Below, in pieces: positions 54,221 to 62,834 of a stretch of DNA of 64,000 nt. The DNA lies in assembly GCF_029910215.1 (NCBI RefSeq), contig NZ_CP110396.1:1798001-1862000 (forward strand), written 5' to 3'. Within the stretch, counting starts at the first letter, position 1. Each line of letters starts with the position of its first letter. Made by a program: the position numbers and the translations under genes. Under the pieces are notes generated by a model. It was given only the letters and a program-made list of their open reading frames with translations, searched no databases and was not told the DNA's origin. The DNA is from Paraburkholderia sp. D15 (GTDB lineage: Bacteria > Pseudomonadota > Gammaproteobacteria > Burkholderiales > Burkholderiaceae).

Positions 54221-55671
54221 GACCGTGCTCCGGCGACACCGGCGATACCGGCAACACCGGCAACACCGGCAACACCGGCAACACCGGCAACACCGGCGCG
54301 CGAAAGAATCTCCACCGCGCGCTGTGCCGCACCTTCGTCGATGCGCGCACGAATGCCGTCGAAGTGCGAGCCGCGCGTCGCATCGATACCCATGCGCGAG
54401 GTCGTGCCCGCCGCCGAGGACGACGGATCGAGCGGACTGCCCGGCAAACCGTCGACGATAAACACGTCCTGATGCGGCTGAAAATGCGTGGCGATGGCCC
54501 ACAGCACCTGCGAGTCGCTGGTGATGTCGATGTCGCTGTCCACCGCCACGACGTTCTTCAGATACGGGTCCCAGCCGAGCAGCGCGAGCATGATCTGCCG
54601 CGCTTCGCCGTCGCGGGTCTGGTTCAACGCGACGTAGCAGTGAAAGTGCGTGCCGGAATTCGGGTAATGCAGTGCCGTGACCGACGGGAAGCGCGCCTTC
54701 AGCTTCTCGCTCATCTCGGCTTCGCGCGGCAGGCGAGCCAAGGTCAGATGTTCGGCGTAAGGGCCGCCCACGACGTCGACCAGCCACGCGTCGTTGCGCC
54801 GCATCAGCGTATCGACGCGCAATACGTTATTGGTCGAACGGTCCGACGAGTAGCCGGTGAACTCGCCGAACGGACCTTCCTCGGCGTGCGCTTCGGGATC
54901 GATCGTGCCTTCCAGCACGAACTCGGCCGACGCGGGTACGCCGATGCCGTGGCGCGGCGTACGCACCAGTTCGAGCGGCGCGCCGAACAGGCCGCCGGCG
55001 ATCGCGCGCTCGTCGGTGCCGAACGGCACGCGGGCGGCGGCGGCCAGCATGAATAGCGGATGCGCGCCGATCACCATCGCGACTTTCAGACTGTCGCCGC
55101 GCGACCTCGCGGTTTGCAGCATGCGCCAGAGATGGCCGCGCGAATGCAGACTCGTGGCCAGCGCGTTACGCGCATGACGCATCGAGCGGTGATAGCTGAG
55201 ATTGGCGACGCCCGTCACCGGATCTTCGGCGACGATCACCGCGTTGGTCACGTACGGGCCGCGGTCGGTGTCGAAGTGGCGGATCATCGGCAAGTGCGCG
55301 AGATCCACGGCGTCGCCTTCGATCACCTGATCCAGAACTGGACCGTTCGCGACGAACACCGGCGCCACGGGCGCATTTGCGCGCTGTTGATAGGCATCGA
55401 ACAGATGGTTTGCGTCGACGTCGAACAGGCGGCCGATGCGGGTGCGCGACGCGAAGAAATTGGTGGCCAGCGGCGTCGCGATACCGTCGACGTGCTCGCA
55501 GATCAGCAGCGGATGCTGGCCGCGCGCCGCGAGTTCGGCGACGACGGCGGTCACGTCCTGATCGGCGGAAAGCGGTTGCTTGAGCGTGAGGACATCGTCG
55601 GGATAGCGCTCGCGATAGTCGAGTGCGAAGCGATGAAAATCCTGCGTGGCGCGGAAGAGATGGTCCGCCAT
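54217..55671 (-). CDS. UbiD-family prenyl-FMN-dependent decarboxylase
   Basis: 484 residues. Decarboxylates an aromatic or alpha,beta-unsaturated acid using prenyl-FMN. The diagnostic AEEGPFGEFTGYSSDRS with its catalytic Glu pair is present, as are DVVGGPYAEHLTLARLPREA, and HFDTDRGPYVTNAVI. N-terminal ATG 55671 has GGAG six bases upstream. The C-terminus after EILSR is an odd run of Gly-Val-Ala repeats from a 9-bp tandem repeat (see separate entry). Third of four coupled genes with amidohydrolases and UbiX, hence an aromatic-acid route; substrate unknown. Confidence 0.88.
   Translation of the reverse strand: MADHLFRATQDFHRFALDYRERYPDDVLTLKQPLSADQDVTAVVAELAARGQHPLLICEHVDGIATPLATNFFASRTRIGRLFDVDANHLFDAYQQRANAPVAPVFVANGPVLDQVIEGDAVDLAHLPMIRHFDTDRGPYVTNAVIVAEDPVTGVANLSYHRSMRHARNALATSLHSRGHLWRMLQTARSRGDSLKVAMVIGAHPLFMLAAAARVPFGTDERAIAGGLFGAPLELVRTPRHGIGVPASAEFVLEGTIDPEAHAEEGPFGEFTGYSSDRSTNNVLRVDTLMRRNDAWLVDVVGGPYAEHLTLARLPREAEMSEKLKARFPSVTALHYPNSGTHFHCYVALNQTRDGEARQIMLALLGWDPYLKNVVAVDSDIDITSDSQVLWAIATHFQPHQDVFIVDGLPGSPLDPSSSAAGTTSRMGIDATRGSHFDGIRARIDEGAAQRAVEILSRAGVAGVAGVAGVAGVAGIAGVAGARS
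54236..54298. repeat. 9-bp tandem repeat at the 3' end of the UbiD gene
   Basis: Seven units of acaccggca (first and last vary at the ninth base; unit 2 reads ataccggca). Read on the minus strand they encode repeated Gly-Val-Ala (one Gly-Ile-Ala) just before the stop, so copy-number change would lengthen or shorten the C-terminus without a frameshift, because the unit is a multiple of three. Confidence 0.95.
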
Positions 55672-55834
55672 GGTGAACTCCGTGCAGAGCGAAAGCGATA
55701 ACGAATGCGGACGGGCGAGGTGAGGCAGCTGAGGCAGGAGGGGCGGGGACGAGCGCGGCGCGTGACCGCGCCCGCCCCGCACAACATCTGCGAGCGATGA
55801 AGCCGTGAAGCCTTGATAAAGCCGTGAATCAGCC

Positions 55835-56761
55835 TTAAGCCGGCTGCGTCACATCGTTCACGTACGTCGCTTTCAGACGTTTTTCCGCTTCAGCGAGATC
55901 CTTCGGCGGCTTGGTCGGTTCGATGCCGACCAGACGGGCGATGTTGTTGCCCATGTAGTCCTCGAGCCCGTCTTCATCCAGATTCATGCCTTGCGGCGCG
56001 GGACCGCACAGCATTTCCAGCTCGCGCAGCCACATGCCCGGCTCGTTCGGCGGCGAGTCCGTGCCGAACACGATCTTGTTGCGCGGCAACTCGCGAGCGA
56101 ACTCGACGATGCGCGACTGATAGCACCAGCCCGATTCGCAATACACGTTCGGCGTATCCATCGCCATCCAGAATGCTTCGAACGAGTAATTGCCGCCGGT
56201 CTGAATCCCGAAGTGGCCGATGATGAAATTCACCATCGGGAATTCGCGGATGATCGGATAGAACTGCGTTGGAATCGTGTACGGCCCGTCGCCGGTGTGA
56301 ATCAGCACCACCACGCCAAGCTCCGCGCACTTCTTCATGGCCGGACGCAGCCAGTCGAGCGCGCGATCCGGCCGGTAGCCGTGCATGTTCGCGTGCAGCT
56401 TGAGCATCTTGAAGCCGTACTCCTTCACGTGGAATTCGAGTTCGGCCGCGCCGTTCTCCGGACCCCAACGCGGGTTGTACGTGAAGTTGCCGATGAAACG
56501 ATCCGGGTACTTCTGCGTCAGTTCGGCGATATACGACATGTAGTCGCGAATGCCTTCGCGGCCGCGGCGGTTGCCGTCGCGATAGCCGGTGTTGCCCGGC
56601 GGCGGCTGGATAAAGCCCATGTCGATGCGGCGCGGCTTGCCGTTGATGATGTACGGACCGTCCATCATCTTCAGCAGACGTTCGCCGGTGAACGGTTCGC
56701 CGGTATGGCGCCACGCCTCGTCGACGAGATTCGTGGGGTGCAGATGGGTATCGATGATCAT
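55835..56761 (-). CDS. Amidohydrolase_2 family protein, metal site intact
   Basis: 308 residues of the COG2159 amidohydrolase family that includes aromatic decarboxylases (gamma-resorcylate, ACMSD, 5-carboxyvanillate types) and hydrolases. Metal-site residues are visible: HxH at 6 and 8 (DTHLHPTNL), His in VVLIHTGDGPY, His in NFIIGHFGIQTGG and Asp in VFGTDSPPNEPG. MDGPYIINGKPRRIDMGFI is shared with its paralog. ATG 56761 overlaps the paralog stop by one base (TGATG). Forms a coupled unit with UbiD and UbiX, pointing to aromatic-acid metabolism; reaction not known. Confidence 0.85.
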   Translation of the reverse strand: MIIDTHLHPTNLVDEAWRHTGEPFTGERLLKMMDGPYIINGKPRRIDMGFIQPPPGNTGYRDGNRRGREGIRDYMSYIAELTQKYPDRFIGNFTYNPRWGPENGAAELEFHVKEYGFKMLKLHANMHGYRPDRALDWLRPAMKKCAELGVVVLIHTGDGPYTIPTQFYPIIREFPMVNFIIGHFGIQTGGNYSFEAFWMAMDTPNVYCESGWCYQSRIVEFARELPRNKIVFGTDSPPNEPGMWLRELEMLCGPAPQGMNLDEDGLEDYMGNNIARLVGIEPTKPPKDLAEAEKRLKATYVNDVTQPA

Positions 56762-57717
56762 CAGCGGGCTCCTGCGTAGTCAGCCTGGCCGGCGTGGTGT
56801 CGCGCGGCGCCGGCGTGGTGTTTCAGATAGGCTTGGGCTTCCTCGACGCTGCGCGGCGGCGCGCTCGGTTCGAGACCGATCATGCGGGCGAGGTTGTTGC
56901 CGAGGTAATCCTCGAGCGTGTCCTCGTCGAGATTCAGTCCTTGCGGCGGCTCGTGGCACAGCACTTCGAGCAGACGCAGCCACATGCCCGGCTCGTTCGG
57001 CGGCGTGTCGGAGCCGTAGAGAATCTTGTGCGTGGGCAGTACCTTGGCGAATTCGACGATGCGCGATTGCAGGCACCAGCTCGATTCGCAGTAGACGTTC
57101 GGCGTATCCAGCGCCATCTGATACGGCTCGAAGCAATACACGCCACCCGTCTGCACGCCGAAGTGCGCCATGATGAAATTCACCGACGGGAACTCGCGGA
57201 TCAGCGGATACCACTCGCTCGGAATGCTGTACGGACCGTCGCCGGTGTGCAGCTTCACCAGCAGGCCGAGGTCCGCGCATTTGCGCAGCGCGGGGCGCAG
57301 CCAGTCGAGCGCGCGGTCGGGACGGTACGCGTGCATGTTGGCCTGCAGCTGCACCATCTTGAAGCCGTGCTCCTTCGCGTAGAACTCGATCGCCTCGGCG
57401 CCGTTCTCGGGACCGCAACGCGGGTTGTAGACGAAGCAGCCGAGCAGACGGTCGGGGTACTTCTGCGTCATCTCGACGGTGTACGCCATGTAGTCGTCGA
57501 TCGATTCGCGGCCCGAGCGTTCGCCGTCGGTCCACGTATAGATGGTGTTGCCTTGCGGCGGCTGAATGAAGGCCTTGTCGATGCGGCGAGGCTTGCCGTT
57601 GATGATGTAGGGGCCGTCCATCACCTCGATCAGACGCTCGCCCGAGAATGGCTCGCCGTCGTGGCGCCACGCGAGGTCGACCAGGTTGGTCGGATAACAG
57701 CTGGTGTCGATGATCAT
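56761..57717 (-). CDS. Amidohydrolase_2 paralog lacking the HxH metal motif
   Basis: 318 residues, close to its downstream partner throughout (MDGPYIINGKPRRID, YPTNLVDLAWRHDGEPFSGE, HTGDGPY, AHFGVQTGG and SDTPPNEPG are kept). However the N-terminal HxH becomes S6-C-Y8 (DTSCYPTNL), and a Leu-His-Ala-Asn stretch becomes Leu-Gln-Ala-Asn. It therefore cannot bind metal in the usual way and may be a non-catalytic subunit of a heteromer, or use another metal. ATG 57717 has AGGAG nine bases upstream. First gene of the operon, divergent from a LysR gene. The longer open frame upstream is not supported. Confidence 0.85.
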   Translation of the reverse strand: MIIDTSCYPTNLVDLAWRHDGEPFSGERLIEVMDGPYIINGKPRRIDKAFIQPPQGNTIYTWTDGERSGRESIDDYMAYTVEMTQKYPDRLLGCFVYNPRCGPENGAEAIEFYAKEHGFKMVQLQANMHAYRPDRALDWLRPALRKCADLGLLVKLHTGDGPYSIPSEWYPLIREFPSVNFIMAHFGVQTGGVYCFEPYQMALDTPNVYCESSWCLQSRIVEFAKVLPTHKILYGSDTPPNEPGMWLRLLEVLCHEPPQGLNLDEDTLEDYLGNNLARMIGLEPSAPPRSVEEAQAYLKHHAGAARHHAGQADYAGAR

Positions 57718-57880
57718 GTACTCGATCTCCTTGAGAGGAACTGGCGTATCCAGTTGCCGGATCGCGGGCAGGCGCATCGATGGGACTGCGCCCAGTGGGC
57801 TTGCCCATGCGGCCCTTTGCAAGGCACGCGGATTTTTGCGCGCCTTCCCCTCGCCGGCATCGAGTGTCACACTGATGTGC

Positions 57881-57900
57881 ACTGCTGCTTGCGATGCAGT
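57881..57900. promoter_or_regulatory. Candidate LysR operator dyad
   Basis: ACTGC (57881-57885), a 10-base gap and GCAGT (57896-57900) make an interrupted palindrome in the 244-bp divergent region between the amidohydrolase operon and its LysR gene. Position and dyad form suit a LysR recognition site, but no T-N11-A core was convincingly identified. Confidence 0.3.
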
Positions 57901-57961
57901 CTCACAAGAGAAAAACGCTCTGTACAATATTTTTTAACCACGATCTTGATACGTTCGCGAT

Positions 57962-58849
57962 ATGGACATCCGGTTGTTGCGTTACTTCGCGGTACTGGCC
58001 GACGAACTGCATTTCGGCCGCGCAGCCGCGCGGCTGCACATTTCGCAGCCCCCTCTCAGTCAACAGATTCGCATCCTCGAAGAGGAGATGGGCACCGCGT
58101 TGTTCGCACGCTCGCAGCACCGTGTCGAACTCACCGAAGCAGGGAAAACACTGAAGGAACAGGTGCCGTTGATCTTCGCGCAGTTCGAACGCGCGATCGA
58201 TCTGACGCGTTGCGCGGGGCGCGGCGAAGTGGGGAGTCTGGAGATCGGCATCATCAGCTCGGCGATGGTCGAACCGATTCCGCGCGCGCTGCGGGTGTTC
58301 GCGGAGCAGCATCCGCAGGTGCGCTGGACGCTGCATGAGATGACCCCGGCCGCGCAGATTCTCGCGCTGAAGGAGCGGCGCCTCGACGTGTGTTTCTTCC
58401 GGGTATCGCATGAGGACCCGGAGATACGCAGCGAAGTGGTGATGCGCGAGACCGCGGTGGTCGCGTTGCCGTTGGAACATCGGCTCGCGAAGCGTGACGA
58501 ACTGTCGTTGCGCGAGCTGGAGCACGAGCGCTTCGTGTCGTTCGGCTTGCGGCAGTCGCAGCTTGCGCGCTTTCTGCAGGACTGCTGCGTGGAGGCAGGG
58601 TTTACACCGCGCATCGAGCAGGAAGTGGTCGAGGTCCACACGTTGCTGTGCCTCGTGCGCGAAGGTCTCGGCGTCGCATTGCTGCCTTCGTCGACGCGGC
58701 AATTGTCGACCGGCGGCGTGGCGTTCGTGCCGGTGGCCGCGCCGCGTCCCGAGGTGTCGTTGCACGCGCGTTACCGCGCGCAGGCGCCTTCGCCGGTGTT
58801 GTCCCTGTTCCTCGATACGGTGCGGGACGTTGCCGCTAGCGTGGGCTGA
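57962..58849 (+). CDS. LysR-family regulator (CatR/BenM-type), divergent to amidohydrolase-UbiD-UbiX operon
   Basis: 295 residues. DIRLLRYFAVLADELHFGRA, LHISQPPLSQQIRILEEEMG and the C-terminal effector half match the CatR/BenM branch that senses aromatic acids and their ring-cleavage products. Transcribed away from the four-gene operon, so it very likely controls it. ATG 57962 has a weak ribosome site. The 14-bp end overlaps the convergent LysR gene that follows. Confidence 0.9.
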   Translation: MDIRLLRYFAVLADELHFGRAAARLHISQPPLSQQIRILEEEMGTALFARSQHRVELTEAGKTLKEQVPLIFAQFERAIDLTRCAGRGEVGSLEIGIISSAMVEPIPRALRVFAEQHPQVRWTLHEMTPAAQILALKERRLDVCFFRVSHEDPEIRSEVVMRETAVVALPLEHRLAKRDELSLRELEHERFVSFGLRQSQLARFLQDCCVEAGFTPRIEQEVVEVHTLLCLVREGLGVALLPSSTRQLSTGGVAFVPVAAPRPEVSLHARYRAQAPSPVLSLFLDTVRDVAASVG

Positions 58850-59732
58850 CCGTTTGCGCGACCAGCTCGCGGATCGCGGCGAGCAGCGGCGCCACGCGCT
58901 CGGCCTTGTCGCGCGGCCAGACCGCGTACAGGTTGTAATGCGTCGGAATTTCCACCTGCGTGAGTTCGATCAGCGTGCCGGCGCGGATCGCATCGGCGGC
59001 GAGCAGGCCGCGCGCCAGACCCGCGCCCACGCCCGCGCTGGCCGCCGCGATCAGCCCGGCGGCGTTGTCGAACACGGCGGTTGCGTCCGGCTCGACGGCG
59101 GGCAGATCGGCCGCCGTGAGCCACGGAATCCATGAGCGCTTGGTGTAGCCCAGCAGCGGCAACGCCATCAATTGCGCGGCCGTGAGCGGCGCGTCCAGTC
59201 CACGCTCGGCGAGCAGCGACGGCGCGCCGACGGCTGTCAGGCGGTCCGTGCAGATCAACGCGTTTTCGAAGCCGTCCCATTCTCCATACCCATAGCGCAG
59301 CGCGATATCCACGCGTTCGAACGCGCTGCGCTCGTGGCGCGGCGTGGACAGCACGGTCAGCGAGGTGTCGCGCAATGCGCCGAGCAGCGCGGGCAGGCGC
59401 GCGACCAGCCAGCTTTGCGCGAGCTCGGGATCGACGTCGAGCGTGATCGATTGCTTGACCGTGCGCTCCTTCACCGACGACAACGCGCGATCGATCTGCT
59501 CGAAGCCGTCCGCCAGCTGATTGGCGAACAGCACGCCGGCGTCCGTCAACACCACCCGGCCCGCTTCGCGCACGAACAGCGGCTGGCCGACGAACTCCTC
59601 GAGCGTACGGATCTGCTGACTGATCGCGCTGTGCGTAAGCGACAACTGCCGTGCCGCGCTCGAAAAACTGCCGATGCGCGCGGCTTGCAGAAAGGCCTGC
59701 ATCGACTGGATGGACGGATAGCGCTTCAACAT
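58836..59732 (-). CDS. LysR-family regulator (GcvA-like)
   Basis: 298 residues with PSIQSMQAFLQAARIGSFSS, LSLTHSAISQQIRTLEEFVG (GcvA-type helix-turn-helix) and an effector domain ending YNLYAVWPRDKAERV. The target is not clear: it faces the molybdenum-hydroxylase genes with 134 bp between starts, which makes iorAB its most likely target. ATG 59732. Its 3' end overlaps the preceding LysR by 14 bp. Confidence 0.88.
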   Translation of the reverse strand: MLKRYPSIQSMQAFLQAARIGSFSSAARQLSLTHSAISQQIRTLEEFVGQPLFVREAGRVVLTDAGVLFANQLADGFEQIDRALSSVKERTVKQSITLDVDPELAQSWLVARLPALLGALRDTSLTVLSTPRHERSAFERVDIALRYGYGEWDGFENALICTDRLTAVGAPSLLAERGLDAPLTAAQLMALPLLGYTKRSWIPWLTAADLPAVEPDATAVFDNAAGLIAAASAGVGAGLARGLLAADAIRAGTLIELTQVEIPTHYNLYAVWPRDKAERVAPLLAAIRELVAQTVSPR

Positions 59733-59866
59733 GGGTGTTAGCCGGACTTACGGGTGATGGAAGAAATCGTCGCTGGCGCTGGGCTTAACGGCTTTCAATA
59801 ATGGCCGCAAGTACGCGGCCCCTCTCTCGCACGCCGCGCCTCATAACGACACTGAGGAGACAGCAC

Positions 59867-60454
59867 ATGCTGGAGATCGTGGTCAACGATACGCGGCACT
59901 CGCTCGACAATGTACCGGAAGACATGCCCCTGTTGTGGGTGCTGCGCGACCGGATCGGCCTGACCGGCACCAAGTTCGGTTGCGGCGGCGGTTTTTGCGG
60001 CGCGTGTACGGTCCATCTGGAAGGCGAGGCGGTACGCTCGTGTTTGCTGCCGGCGGTGGCGGTGGCGGGCAAGAACATCACGACGATCGAGGGATTGTCG
60101 AAGGATGGCCGGCATCCGCTGCAACTCGCGTGGGTCGCGGAGGACGTGCCGCAATGCGGCTACTGTCAATCCGGCCAGCTGATGCAGGCGGCCGCGTTTC
60201 TGAAGGGCAAACCCGCCGTCGACGATCAGAGCATCGCGACGGCGATGTCCGGCAACGTGTGCCGCTGCGGCACCTACGCGCGGATTCGCAAGGCGATCAA
60301 GCGCGCGGCCTCGGGCGATCCGACGCTGGCCGACGTGGCGATGCCGGGCTGCACGCGTGAATGCGGGTTGCACGACGCTTCTGGGGTTACCGCGCAGGTC
60401 ACCACTCAGGTCACCACGCAGGTCACCACTCACGTCAAGTCCGGGGAGGTCTGA
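59867..60454 (+). CDS. iorA: Isoquinoline 1-oxidoreductase-type (2Fe-2S) subunit
   Basis: 195-residue small subunit of an IorAB-type molybdenum hydroxylase. Two [2Fe-2S] sites are visible: a plant-ferredoxin type (Cys39, 44, 47 and Cys59 in [15 protein letters not shown]...RSC) and a helical type (Cys97, 100, 132, 134 in QCGYCQSG and CRCGTYARI). GAGGAGA lies six bases before ATG 59867. The C-terminus after GLHDASG is an unusual QVTT repeat. Stop and next start touch (TGA then ATG), so coupled to iorB. Substrate may be an aldehyde or N-heterocycle. Confidence 0.9.
   Translation: MLEIVVNDTRHSLDNVPEDMPLLWVLRDRIGLTGTKFGCGGGFCGACTVHLEGEAVRSCLLPAVAVAGKNITTIEGLSKDGRHPLQLAWVAEDVPQCGYCQSGQLMQAAAFLKGKPAVDDQSIATAMSGNVCRCGTYARIRKAIKRAASGDPTLADVAMPGCTRECGLHDASGVTAQVTTQVTTQVTTHVKSGEV
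60386..60433 (+). repeat. 12-bp tandem repeat at the 3' end of iorA
   Basis: Four 12-bp units of the form gtcaccactcag (60386-60433; first unit gttaccgcgcag) encode Val-Thr-(Thr/Ala)-Gln repeats at the C-terminus of the iron-sulfur subunit. The unit is a multiple of three, so copy-number change would alter tail length in frame, just like the UbiD repeat. Confidence 0.9.
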
Positions 60455-62719
60455 ATGCGCCGCGACAAACACGTGCTGACGAAGCAACACGAAGTGACCC
60501 ATGATGCGGCCCACGGCGCAGCGCGCCGGCAATTCATCAAACAGAGTTCGGCCTTGCTGGTCGCTGGCCTCGCGATCGGGTTCCAATTGCCCGAGGCGTT
60601 GGCGAAGTCCGCGAATGCGAGCGGCGATCCGCAACCGGTGGCCGGTGAGTTCGAACCGAATGCTTGGGTCCGCGTTCTGCCGGACGACACGATCAAACTC
60701 GTGGTCCACAAACACGATTCGGGCACCGGTACGCGCACCGCGTTGGCCGCGGTGGTCGCCGAAGAACTCGACGTCGATCCATTTCGTGTCGAAGTGATCA
60801 CGCCGGAGAATCCGTTCTTCGGCGATTACATTCATCCGCTGTGGAAGGTGTTTTCGACGGGCGGCAGCACCAGCGTGTCGCTCGAATACGAGCGCTTGCG
60901 CCGCGCCGGCGCGACCGCGCGCGCGATGCTGATCGCGGCGGCCGCGCAGCAGTGGAACGTGGCGCCGTCCGCGTTGACGACGGACAGCGGTTTCGTGATC
61001 GATCCGGCGAGCGGCAAACGGGCGAACTACGGATCGCTCGCGCGGGTCGCCGCGCAGTTGCCCGCGCCGAAAGATGTCGCGTTGAAAGATCCGGCGCAGT
61101 TCAAATACATCGGCAAATTGCGCAAGAAGCGCGGCGCCGCGCAGAAAGCGATGGGCGCGTTTCCCTACAGCCTCGACGTGAAGTTGCCGGGCATGCTGGT
61201 GGCGGTGGTCACGCGCGCGCCGGTGGTCGACGCGCGCGTGCGCAGCGTGGACGCGAAAGAGGCGCTGGCCGTGCCCGGCGTGCGCCAGGTCGTGCAGATC
61301 CCGGGGCGGCCCGATATTCTCGGCGGCAATCAGGCGGGTGTCGCCGTTCTCGCCGACGACTACTGGTCCGCGCACAAAGGTCAGGCCGCGTTGCATGTGG
61401 AGTGGGACGACAGCCCGTTCGAGACCTTCGACAGTTCGACGCTCGCCGCGCGTCAGGCCGCGTGGCTCGACGATCCCGCCGCGCGCGTCGTGCCGACCAT
61501 TCAGCATGGCGACGGCAACACCGCGTGGCCGAAAGGCGCGCGCGTGATCGGCGCGTCGTATTCGATGCCCTATAAAGCGGCGAATCCGCTCGAACCGATC
61601 AACGTGACCGCGTGGGCGAAAGACGGCGGCATCGACTATTGGGGCGGCTTGCAGGTTCCGTCGACCGCGCAGGAAGCGGCCGAGGTGATCGGCGCGATTC
61701 CGGCCGATCGCGTCGTGTTGCACGAGCTCGTGTCGGGCGGCAGCTTCGGATCGCGTGAATCGAAGTACTGGCTGTTCGAGGTCACGTGGCTCGCGCTCAA
61801 AGTCGGCAAGCCGGTCAAGTTGATGAATAGCCGCGAAGACGAAATGCGCGCGCTGTACTACCACTCGGCGAGTTTTCACCGGGGACGCGCGGTGCTCGAT
61901 GCGCACGGCAATCTCGCGACGCTGCAGTTGCGCGCGGTGATGCCCGCATCGCCCGAGCAATGGGAGCCGGGTTATTTCGATCGTCCCGACCGGATGGACT
62001 ACAGCACGACCGAGGCGATCAGCAAATACGAATTCGCCTACGACGCGCCGCATGTCGATATCGGCTGGGTACGTCATGAGACGGGTGTGCCCACCGGCTG
62101 GTATCGGGCGGTGAGTTATATCCCGAACGTGTTCGCGGTCGAGTCGTTCATGGATGAAGCCGCGTTTGCGGGCAAGCGCGACCCGGTCGATTTCCGGCTG
62201 GCTCATATGAAAGATCCGCGTCATCAGGCGGTGCTGCGCGAGGCGGCGGCACGCGCCGGCTGGGGCAAGCCGTTGCCGCCCGGCACGGCGCTCGGCGTCG
62301 CGACGAATCAGGCGTACAGCAGCTATGTGGCGGTGGTGGCGCGCGTGAGTCGCAAGGGCGACGAGGTCGTGATCGACAAGCTGACCTGTGTCGCGGATGT
62401 CGGGCTGGCGGTGTCGCCGGGTGGCGTCGAGGAGCAGCTATACGGCGGGCTGATGTGGGGTCTGGGACACGCGACGGCGGACCGCATCGACATCCGGCAT
62501 GGGCAGGTCGAGCAGAAGAACTTCGATACCTATCGCGTGATGCGGATGACCGATATGCCCGAGGTCGATATCCAGATCGTGCAGGGCGACGTGGCGAAAC
62601 CCGGCGGCGTGGGGGAGTTGTCGAGTCCTTCGGTTGCGCCGGCGGTGGCGAACGCGGTGTTCCGCTTGACCGGCAAGCGCTTGCGGGATACGCCGTTCGA
62701 TTTGCAGAAGGTGGGGTGA
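60455..62719 (+). CDS. iorB: Isoquinoline 1-oxidoreductase-type molybdenum-binding subunit
   Basis: 754 residues. An N-terminal Tat-type signal (AARRQFIKQSSALLVAGLAIG) suggests export of the folded holoenzyme with IorA. The molybdopterin domain shows VFSTGGSTSVSLEYERLRRA, ELVSGGSFGSRESKYWLFEV and the C-terminal GGVGELSSPSVAPAVANAVF whose Glu is the catalytic base of the xanthine-oxidase family. ATG 60455 begins right after the iorA stop. A stem-loop follows 11 bp past the stop. Partner maturation genes (xdhC-type, cytochrome) are not in the window. Confidence 0.9.
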   Translation: MRRDKHVLTKQHEVTHDAAHGAARRQFIKQSSALLVAGLAIGFQLPEALAKSANASGDPQPVAGEFEPNAWVRVLPDDTIKLVVHKHDSGTGTRTALAAVVAEELDVDPFRVEVITPENPFFGDYIHPLWKVFSTGGSTSVSLEYERLRRAGATARAMLIAAAAQQWNVAPSALTTDSGFVIDPASGKRANYGSLARVAAQLPAPKDVALKDPAQFKYIGKLRKKRGAAQKAMGAFPYSLDVKLPGMLVAVVTRAPVVDARVRSVDAKEALAVPGVRQVVQIPGRPDILGGNQAGVAVLADDYWSAHKGQAALHVEWDDSPFETFDSSTLAARQAAWLDDPAARVVPTIQHGDGNTAWPKGARVIGASYSMPYKAANPLEPINVTAWAKDGGIDYWGGLQVPSTAQEAAEVIGAIPADRVVLHELVSGGSFGSRESKYWLFEVTWLALKVGKPVKLMNSREDEMRALYYHSASFHRGRAVLDAHGNLATLQLRAVMPASPEQWEPGYFDRPDRMDYSTTEAISKYEFAYDAPHVDIGWVRHETGVPTGWYRAVSYIPNVFAVESFMDEAAFAGKRDPVDFRLAHMKDPRHQAVLREAAARAGWGKPLPPGTALGVATNQAYSSYVAVVARVSRKGDEVVIDKLTCVADVGLAVSPGGVEEQLYGGLMWGLGHATADRIDIRHGQVEQKNFDTYRVMRMTDMPEVDIQIVQGDVAKPGGVGELSSPSVAPAVANAVFRLTGKRLRDTPFDLQKVG

Positions 62720-62729
62720 ACGCGCCCGG

Positions 62730-62757
62730 CCGTCAGCGCGCGACTGTTAGCTGACGG
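62730..62757 (+). terminator. Stem-loop after iorB
   Basis: CCGTCAGC (62730-62737) and GCTGACGG (62750-62757) pair perfectly with a 12-base loop, 11 bp after the iorB stop. No T-run, so weak or Rho-dependent. Confidence 0.4.
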
Positions 62758-62834
62758 TTGAGGCGATTCAATATAATTCATGCTCCTTTATGTCGATATG
62801 AACCTGATGCATGCGTCGGGTACAAGGAGCATCG

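Noticed and set aside
59795..62224. An 809-codon minus-strand frame opposite iorA/iorB, plus similar long frames opposite the TonB receptor and the lipoprotein
   Set aside because: All are antisense shadows of genes with clear families; Arg/His-rich composition and no ribosome sites.
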